From: Selenomonas sp.
Lineage (GTDB): Bacteria > Bacillota > Negativicutes > Selenomonadales > Selenomonadaceae
Direction of reading: 5' to 3'
DNA: 11,527 nt
Assembly (NCBI GenBank): GCA_015265235.1
Contig: JABZYJ010000060.1
Location: 1-11,527 of the forward strand
The notes beneath the pieces were generated by a model. The model did no database searches and was not told the DNA's origin. It worked only from the letters and a program-made list of their open reading frames with translations. The number at the start of each line of letters is the position of its first letter. Within the stretch, counting starts at the first letter, position 1. A program made the position numbers and the translations under genes. Of this stretch, positions 5,543-11,527 are shown in pieces.

Positions 5543-7861
5543 CTAATTATACAGCGCGACCTTCAGTACCTCGTCCATGTGCGCTACGGGTACAAACTCA
5601 AGCGACGCACGCACCGCATCGGGAATATCCTCGATATCGCGTTCGTTTTCCTGCGGCAGGACGATGGTATGCACACCCTCGCGATAGGCAGCGAGTGTCT
5701 TCTCCTTCAGCCCGCCGATCGGCAGCACATTTCCGCGCAGCGTGATCTCCCCCGTCATGGCGACATCGGCGCGCACCTTGCGCCCCGTGAGTGCCGAGAT
5801 CATCGCCGTCGCCATGGTGATGCCCGCCGAGGGGCCGTCCTTCGGAATCGCTCCCTCGGGCAGATGGATGTGTATGTCGTCCGTCTCGTAGAAGTTCTCT
5901 GCCAGATGGAGCGCCTCCGCACGGCTGCGCACGTAGGAGAGCGCCGCCTGTGCCGATTCCTGCATCACGTCACCGAGCTGCCCCGTGAGGATGAGTTTGC
6001 CCTTCCCGCGCAGGATGTTGACCTCCGTCCGCAGCACATCGCCGCCGACCTCCGTCCACGCAAGCCCTGTGACGACGCCGACGAGTGGCTTCTTCTCCTG
6101 CCGCGCCGGATGATACTTCGGACGTTCCAGAAACGCCGTAAGGTTCGCCTTCGTCACGGCGATGGGCGGCGTCTCCCCTTCGACGATGCGCCGCGCTGTC
6201 TTGCGGCAGAGCTGTCCCACGACGCGCTCCAGCTCGCGCACCCCCGCCTCGCGCGTATAGGAGCGGATGAGCACAGGATAGACGCCTGCACTGATGCGGA
6301 TGTCCTTTGCCTTCAGCCCGTTCTGTATGCGCTGACGCGGTAGGAGATGCCGCCGTGCGATCTCGACCTTCTCCATCTCCGTATAGCTCGAGAGATTCAG
6401 GATCTCCATGCGGTCACGCAGCGGCGCAGGAATGCGCGCGGGGTGATTTGCCGTGACGATCCAGAACACCTGCGAGAGGTCAAACGGCAGCTCCACGAAG
6501 TGATCGCTGAACGTGCAGTTCTGGGCAGGGTCAAGAACCTCAAGAAGCGCAGCAGAAGGATCGCCATGAAAGTCCATGGCAATCTTGTCCACCTCATCTA
6601 AGAGAAAAACGGGGTTCTTCGTACCGGCACGGCGAATCCCCTCGATGATGCGGCCCGGCATCGCGCCGACATAGGTGCGGCGATGCCCGCGTATCTCCGC
6701 CTCATCACGGATGCCGCCGAGCGAGATACGGATGAACTCCCGCCCCATCGCACGGGCAATCGACGCTCCGAGCGACGTCTTGCCGACACCGGGTGCACCG
6801 ACGAGGCAGAGGATGGGAGCATTCTGCTCCGGTGCCAGCTGACGCACGGCAAGATAGTCGAGGATGCGTTCCTTGATCTTTTCGAGTCCGTAGTGATCGC
6901 GTTCGAGCACAGCGCGCGCAGCATTCATATCGACCGTCTCTTTGGTCGTGTGCATCCACGGCAATTCGATCAGACAGTCCAGATAGCTGCGGATCACACC
7001 GACCTCGGCACTCATCGCAGGGCTGATGTCGAGGCGGTGAATCTCACGTTCGATGGTCTCGCGCACGGCATCGGGGTACGCCCCCTCCGCGAGAGCCGTG
7101 CGATAACGATCCACATCGGCGGACTTATCCGCATCGTCGCCGAGCTCCTTATGGATTGCCTTGATCTGTTCACGCAGATAAAAATCGCGCTGAACCTTGT
7201 CCATCTGCTTACGGACACGACGGTTGATCTTCTGCTCGATCCCCATGATGTCCAGCTCATAGACGAGCACCTCATAGAGACGATGCAGGCGTGCGCGCAC
7301 ATCAATGGTGGCAAGGATATCCTGCCGCACCTCATGCTTCAGGCTCAAATGGCTCGCGATAATATCCGCCAGACGCCCCATGTCCTCCATGATCGAGATC
7401 GACACCAGTGCCTCGGGCGGAATCTTATGGGAGAGCTTCACCCACTCCTCAAATTTGCTCGTAACACCGTGAACAAGTGCCTCCATATCCTTTGTGGAGG
7501 GCGTTTCCACACGCTCCTCGTCAATCACATGGACATCCGCCTCCGCGTACGTCTCCCCCTCGCGGATCTCCATGATCTCCGCGCGCTGCTGGCCGTCCAC
7601 CAGGATACGCAGCACGCCCTCGGGCAGGCGCAGAAACTGACGGATCTCCGCAACTGCACCGACATCATAGAGATCTGCTACCGTCGGGTCATCCAGTTCC
7701 GGATCCTTCTGTGAAACGACGAGAATCCGGCTGTCTCCTGCAATCGCAGCCTCGATGGCGGCAACAGAGCGATCGCGTCCCACGTCGATGTTGACCATCA
7801 TGTGGGGATATACCACAAGTCCCCGCAGGGGAAGCAGCGGCAGTGTTTGTTTTTCAGACAT
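5543..7861 (-). CDS. lonA: ATP-dependent protease La (Lon)
   Basis: This 772-residue protein is a complete Lon protease, a cytosolic hexamer that unfolds and degrades damaged and regulatory proteins. Residues about 5-200 are the LON substrate-binding domain (LPLLPLRGLVVYP), followed by a helical region. The AAA+ module has Walker A GAPGVGKTS (355-363) and Walker B FLLDEVDK (419-426). The C-terminal protease domain has the Ser-Lys dyad S678 in KDGPSAG and K721 in GGLKEK. ATG at 7861 is chosen because homology begins there and GGAAGGA lies eight bases upstream. The frame stays open to 7993, but those 44 extra codons run over the preceding hairpin and the clpX end and are not Lon-like. It is soluble, without the membrane segments of LonB. 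A terminator-like hairpin ends about 23 bases before the start, so expression depends on read-through from clpX or an unseen promoter. Confidence 0.98.
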   Translation of the reverse strand: MSEKQTLPLLPLRGLVVYPHMMVNIDVGRDRSVAAIEAAIAGDSRILVVSQKDPELDDPTVADLYDVGAVAEIRQFLRLPEGVLRILVDGQQRAEIMEIREGETYAEADVHVIDEERVETPSTKDMEALVHGVTSKFEEWVKLSHKIPPEALVSISIMEDMGRLADIIASHLSLKHEVRQDILATIDVRARLHRLYEVLVYELDIMGIEQKINRRVRKQMDKVQRDFYLREQIKAIHKELGDDADKSADVDRYRTALAEGAYPDAVRETIEREIHRLDISPAMSAEVGVIRSYLDCLIELPWMHTTKETVDMNAARAVLERDHYGLEKIKERILDYLAVRQLAPEQNAPILCLVGAPGVGKTSLGASIARAMGREFIRISLGGIRDEAEIRGHRRTYVGAMPGRIIEGIRRAGTKNPVFLLDEVDKIAMDFHGDPSAALLEVLDPAQNCTFSDHFVELPFDLSQVFWIVTANHPARIPAPLRDRMEILNLSSYTEMEKVEIARRHLLPRQRIQNGLKAKDIRISAGVYPVLIRSYTREAGVRELERVVGQLCRKTARRIVEGETPPIAVTKANLTAFLERPKYHPARQEKKPLVGVVTGLAWTEVGGDVLRTEVNILRGKGKLILTGQLGDVMQESAQAALSYVRSRAEALHLAENFYETDDIHIHLPEGAIPKDGPSAGITMATAMISALTGRKVRADVAMTGEITLRGNVLPIGGLKEKTLAAYREGVHTIVLPQENERDIEDIPDAVRASLEFVPVAHMDEVLKVALYN

Positions 7862-7884
7862 GGTCGCGTTCCTTCCATCTATAG

Positions 7885-7917
7885 AAAAAAGGAGCACCGC
7901 ACGCTGCAGGCTCCTTT
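7885..7917 (-). terminator. Hairpin with T-tract between clpX and lonA (terminator or attenuator)
   Basis: On the minus strand AAAGGAGC (7917-7910) pairs with GCTCCTTT, and CTGCA pairs with TGCGG inside it (one G-U pair, one bulged T). This gives about 13 pairs with a three-base loop, followed by a run of six T (7890-7885). It is a good intrinsic terminator. It stands 41 bases after the clpX stop, and the lonA ribosome binding site starts about ten bases after the T-run, so no promoter can fit behind it. It probably reduces lonA expression relative to clpX, or marks a 3' end or processing site. Confidence 0.8.
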
Positions 7918-7933
7918 CATTGGTATGTCGATA

Positions 7934-7951
7934 TGTGTCAAAGGTAACACA
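7934..7951. promoter_or_regulatory. Inverted repeat in the clpX-lonA gap (possible operator)
   Basis: TGTGTCA (7934-7940) and TAACACA (7945-7951) form an inverted repeat with six of seven bases matching and a four-base centre. The minus strand reads TTGACA (7942-7937) through it, an exact -35 hexamer, but no -10 follows at 16-18 bases. It does not match the CtsR heptad pair or CIRCE. The site starts eight bases before the clpX stop, in minus-strand terms just after it. Confidence 0.25.
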
Positions 7952-7958
7952 GAGACCT

Positions 7959-9224
<1,266 letters not shown>

Positions 9225-9238
9225 CGCATGACACCCCC

Positions 9239-9850
9239 TCAGGCCTTGCTGTCAGCAGATGTATCCTTTGGTCGGAGGACAACCTCATCAATGAGGCCGT
9301 ATTCTTTTGCCTCCTCCGCCGACATGAAGTTGTCGCGTTCCGTATCAACGTTGATCTTCTCTGTATCCTGCCCCGTGTGATGCGCGAGGATTTCGTTGCC
9401 GACCTCACGCAGGCGCAGGATCTCCTTCGCCTGGATCTGGATGTCGGTCGACTGTCCCTGTGCGCCGCCAAGCGGCTGATGAATCATAATACGGGCATGC
9501 GGGAGGGCATAGCGTTTTCCCTTTGCACCCGCCGTCAAAAGAATCGAGCCCATGCTCGCCGCCTGTCCAACACAGATCGTGGAGACATCCGGCTTGATGT
9601 ACTGCATGGTATCATAGATGGCAAGTCCTGCCGTCACAACACCGCCGGGGCTGTTGATGTAGAGATGGATATCCTTATCGGGATCCTCCGACTCCAAAAA
9701 GAGCATCTGTGCCACAACGACGTTGGCGACGCTGTCGTCAATCGGTCCACCGAGGAAGATGATGCGCTCCTTCAGCAGGCGGGAGTAAATGTCATAGGCA
9801 CGCTCCCCGCGTCCGGAGGTCTCCACCACCATCGGTACATAGTAACTCAT
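9239..9850 (-). CDS. clpP: ATP-dependent Clp protease proteolytic subunit ClpP
   Basis: This 203-residue serine peptidase forms the two-ring 14-mer that degrades substrates passed in by ClpX or other Clp ATPases. The catalytic triad is S99 in GQAASMGS, H124 in RIMIHQP and D173 in ERDNFMS. The N-terminal YYVPMVVE and RGERAYDIYSRLLKERI segments (3-10 and 14-30) are typical, as is the handle region around GGAQGQSTD (128-136). Length is normal. ATG at 9850 has GGGAGG five bases upstream. Only 24 bases separate it from tig, so tig, clpP and clpX form one transcription unit, the arrangement also found in E. coli. Confidence 0.98.
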   Translation of the reverse strand: MSYYVPMVVETSGRGERAYDIYSRLLKERIIFLGGPIDDSVANVVVAQMLFLESEDPDKDIHLYINSPGGVVTAGLAIYDTMQYIKPDVSTICVGQAASMGSILLTAGAKGKRYALPHARIMIHQPLGGAQGQSTDIQIQAKEILRLREVGNEILAHHTGQDTEKINVDTERDNFMSAEEAKEYGLIDEVVLRPKDTSADSKA

Positions 9851-9874
9851 ACGTTCCTCCCCGCAGGAGCTTTC

Positions 9875-11164
9875 TTACTCCGTGATATTGTCCACGATGA
9901 ACTGCGCCGTCTTCTTGCGCAGCACCGTCGCTGCAAGATCGCTGACGCGCCCCTGCTCCTTGATGATCTTCTGAACCTGCTTCGGCGTCGCACCATAGGA
10001 CAGAGCCATTGCGTAGACTTCCTGATCGAGATCCCTTCCCTCGACCTTGATGTCCTCTGCCTTGGCAACCTCCTCGAGCATGAGATCGGTGCGCACGTTC
10101 TTCTCCGCCGTCTCGCGGTACTCGTCGCGGATGCGCGCCATATCGAGCCCTGCGTACTGGAGATACTGCTCAAGGCTCATTCCCTGCTGCTCAAGACGCA
10201 TCGCCATTTCCTGGATCATCGCCGTAATGCGGTTCTCGACCATCACGGGCGGAATCTCCATCGTGCAGTTGTCCGTCGCCATGTCGATTGCCTTTGTGCG
10301 GCGCTCATTCTCTGCCTGACGCTCCGCGCCCTCCTGGAGGTTCTTGCGGATGTCCTCGCGCAGCTCTGCGAGCGTCTCGAACTTGCTTGCCTTCTTGGCA
10401 AACGCATCGTCCAGCTCAGGCAGCTCGCGCGACTTGATGCTGCGCACCGTGCACTTGAAGACAGCCGCCTTGCCCTTGAGATTCTCCGCGTGGTAGTCCT
10501 CGGGGAACGTGACGTTCACCTCGCGCTCCTCGCCGACCTTCGCACCGATGAGCTGATCTTCAAAGCCCGGAATGAACGAGCCCGAGCCGATCTGGAGCGG
10601 ATAGTCTTCGCCCTTGCCGCCCTCGAACGGTGTCCCGTCCACAAAGCCCTCAAAATCAAGCGTAATGAAGTCGTCCTTCTTGACCGCGGCATCGGCAGGG
10701 GCGTCGATGAGCGTGCCCTGATGCTGGCGCATCCCTTCGATCTGACGATCGATGTCCTCCTCGGAAACCGAGACGGCAGGCTTCTCGACCTTGAGCCCTT
10801 TATATTCGCCGAGTGTGACCTCGGGACGCTGCGTGAACTTTGCCGTAAATACGACATCCTTGCCCTCCTCGAGGGTCACGATGTCGATCTCGGGGCGCGT
10901 CACAGGCTCCATGTTCTGCTCGGTCAGCGCTTCATCGCACGCCTTCTGTGCAACGCTCTCGAATGCCTCCTGAAGGATGGCCTCCTTGCCGACAAAATTC
11001 TCGACAATCTTGCGCGGTGCCTTTCCCTTGCGGAAGCCCGGGATATTCACGCGTCCCGCAAGACGCTTTGCCGCGCCGTCCGTCGCCTGCTCCAGCTTGT
11101 CCTGATCCACTTCAATCGTCAGAGTGACCTCACGGTTCTCCCCATGCTCTGCCGTAACCTTCAT
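9875..11164 (-). CDS. tig: Trigger factor (ribosome-associated chaperone and prolyl isomerase)
   Basis: This 429-residue protein binds near the ribosomal exit tunnel and shields nascent chains. The N-terminal ribosome-binding domain (about 1-145) has the signature GFRKGKAPRK (43-52). An FKBP-like prolyl isomerase domain follows at about 160-245 (DDFITLDFEGFVDG, then QIGSGSFIPGFEDQLIG). The C-terminal chaperone arms run from about 246 to the end and are rich in charged helices. ATG at 11164 is chosen because homology starts at MKVTAEHGENREVTL. The AGGAGG site is 12 bases upstream, a rather long spacing. An earlier in-frame ATG (11194) lies before that site and would add ten residues without family support. 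It is the first gene of the tig-clpP-clpX unit. Confidence 0.97.
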   Translation of the reverse strand: MKVTAEHGENREVTLTIEVDQDKLEQATDGAAKRLAGRVNIPGFRKGKAPRKIVENFVGKEAILQEAFESVAQKACDEALTEQNMEPVTRPEIDIVTLEEGKDVVFTAKFTQRPEVTLGEYKGLKVEKPAVSVSEEDIDRQIEGMRQHQGTLIDAPADAAVKKDDFITLDFEGFVDGTPFEGGKGEDYPLQIGSGSFIPGFEDQLIGAKVGEEREVNVTFPEDYHAENLKGKAAVFKCTVRSIKSRELPELDDAFAKKASKFETLAELREDIRKNLQEGAERQAENERRTKAIDMATDNCTMEIPPVMVENRITAMIQEMAMRLEQQGMSLEQYLQYAGLDMARIRDEYRETAEKNVRTDLMLEEVAKAEDIKVEGRDLDQEVYAMALSYGATPKQVQKIIKEQGRVSDLAATVLRKKTAQFIVDNITE

Positions 11165-11259
11165 TGTATGAAACAACCTCCTGCTTCTTTCCATTGGGGG
11201 CGCGCTGCACCCTCCGATTTGCGGGCATACAAAGAGAGCATTCCCGCCATTCTACTTGT

Positions 11260-11288
11260 ATCCTATCACAAAACAGCCAAAATGACAA
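11260..11288 (-). promoter_or_regulatory. Candidate sigma-A promoter of tig
   Basis: On the minus strand TTGTCA (11288-11283) and TAGGAT (11265-11260) are 17 bases apart, and the -10 is preceded by TGA, an extended -10 motif. The predicted start is near 11253, giving a leader of about 89 bases before the tig ATG. The leader contains a small hairpin GGGTGC-AGC-GCGCCC near 11198-11212. The -35 lies seven bases after the stop of the upstream gene. Confidence 0.6.
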
Positions 11289-11300
11289 GCACGGCTATTT
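11270..11300 (-). terminator. Weak terminator of the GerMN gene
   Basis: AAATAGCC (11300-11293 on the minus strand, containing the stop codon) can pair with GGCTGTTT (11278-11271), with one G-U pair and a 14-base loop, followed by a short T run. It is a weak hairpin and overlaps the tig promoter candidate, so termination and initiation signals would share the same bases. Confidence 0.35.
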
Positions 11301-11527
11301 CAGCAGCTCTGTCATGCGCGGCAGCGGCTCGGAAAGATCCATGTGCCCTGAGAGAGTTTCCACATCCTCCCCCTCAATGCGGATGCGCACCTTTTTCACC
11401 TCGGGGAAATCCGTGAGCGTGTTGACGATTGATCCGACGAGCATCTCTTCCCCCGTCGACCCGCCGTTGAAGTTCTTCTGCAGCTCCTTGGAGAAATCCA
11501 CCGTGGCAACACCATCCTGAACCTTGA
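11295..11527 (-). CDS. GerMN-domain protein, C-terminal end only (runs off the window)
   Basis: The visible 76 whole codons are the 3' end of a gene that begins beyond base 11527. They read KVQDGVATVDFSKELQKNF, then GGSTGEEMLVGSIVNTLTDF, then VRIRIEGEDVETLSGHMDLS, ending at TAG (11297-11295). This is the C-terminal half of a GerMN (spore germination GerM-like) domain. Proteins with this domain are usually secreted lipoproteins of the cell envelope, in both spore-forming and non-spore-forming bacteria; the signal peptide, if any, is outside the window. A GTG at 11501 could be mistaken for a start, but the frame continues upstream with good family similarity. The tig promoter follows directly, so it is probably the end of a separate transcript. 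Confidence 0.8.
   Translation of the reverse strand, partial: KVQDGVATVDFSKELQKNFNGGSTGEEMLVGSIVNTLTDFPEVKKVRIRIEGEDVETLSGHMDLSEPLPRMTELLK

Noticed and set aside
7862..7958. CtsR or CIRCE heat-shock operator before lonA
   Set aside because: Only one GTCAAA-like half-site is present, the tandem CtsR heptads and the CIRCE inverted repeat are absent.
9377..11416. A 679-codon plus-strand open frame across tig and clpP
   Set aside because: It lies antisense to tig and clpP, which have full family motifs and ribosome binding sites. GC-rich third positions leave few stops on the opposite strand. Its translation is rich in R, L and H with no recognisable domain.

Overview
The window reads as an ordinary chromosomal housekeeping segment from a GC-rich, strictly anaerobic Firmicute of the Negativicutes type, most likely Selenomonas or a close relative. 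This is inferred from protein style, GC-rich third positions, split glycyl-tRNA synthetase genes, an anaerobe-type flavodiiron protein, siroheme decarboxylase-like genes and strong AGGAGG-type ribosome binding sites. No tool could be run, so the genus is not proven. No phage, transposon, CRISPR, rRNA or tRNA gene was seen.

Left block (1 to about 2409, minus strand). A DEDDh-family 3'-5' exonuclease gene is driven by an exact-consensus sigma-A promoter. It is followed by a small single-pass membrane protein gene, then a terminator-like hairpin, then glyQ and glyS. glyQ and glyS encode the alpha and beta subunits of tetrameric glycyl-tRNA synthetase and overlap by four bases; glyS leaves the window at base 1.

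Middle (2345-3818). The 247-base gap 2345-2591 is a divergent promoter region. Rightward it serves the only plus-strand gene, a flavodiiron protein for O2 and/or NO detoxification, which ends at a strong hairpin terminator facing the converging ahbB gene.

Right block (3819-11527, minus strand). In transcription order: the 3' end of a GerMN-domain protein gene, tig (trigger factor), clpP, clpX, lonA, engB, ahbA and ahbB. A promoter candidate lies just upstream of tig. The block combines nascent-chain folding, two ATP-dependent proteases, a ribosome-assembly GTPase and two subunits of a siroheme decarboxylase-like enzyme. The order resembles the B. subtilis tig-clpX-lonB-lonA-ysxC-hemAXCDBL region, with ahbA-ahbB where the heme operon begins.

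No convincing new multi-gene system is present. The points worth a second look are regulatory and contextual: two terminator-like hairpins placed about 20 bases before the start codons of glyQ and lonA with no room for a promoter after them, the ahbA-ahbB pair downstream of engB, the uncharacterised membrane protein, and AT-rich inverted repeats at the predicted start of the flavodiiron mRNA. No gene-free stretch exceeds 300 bases.
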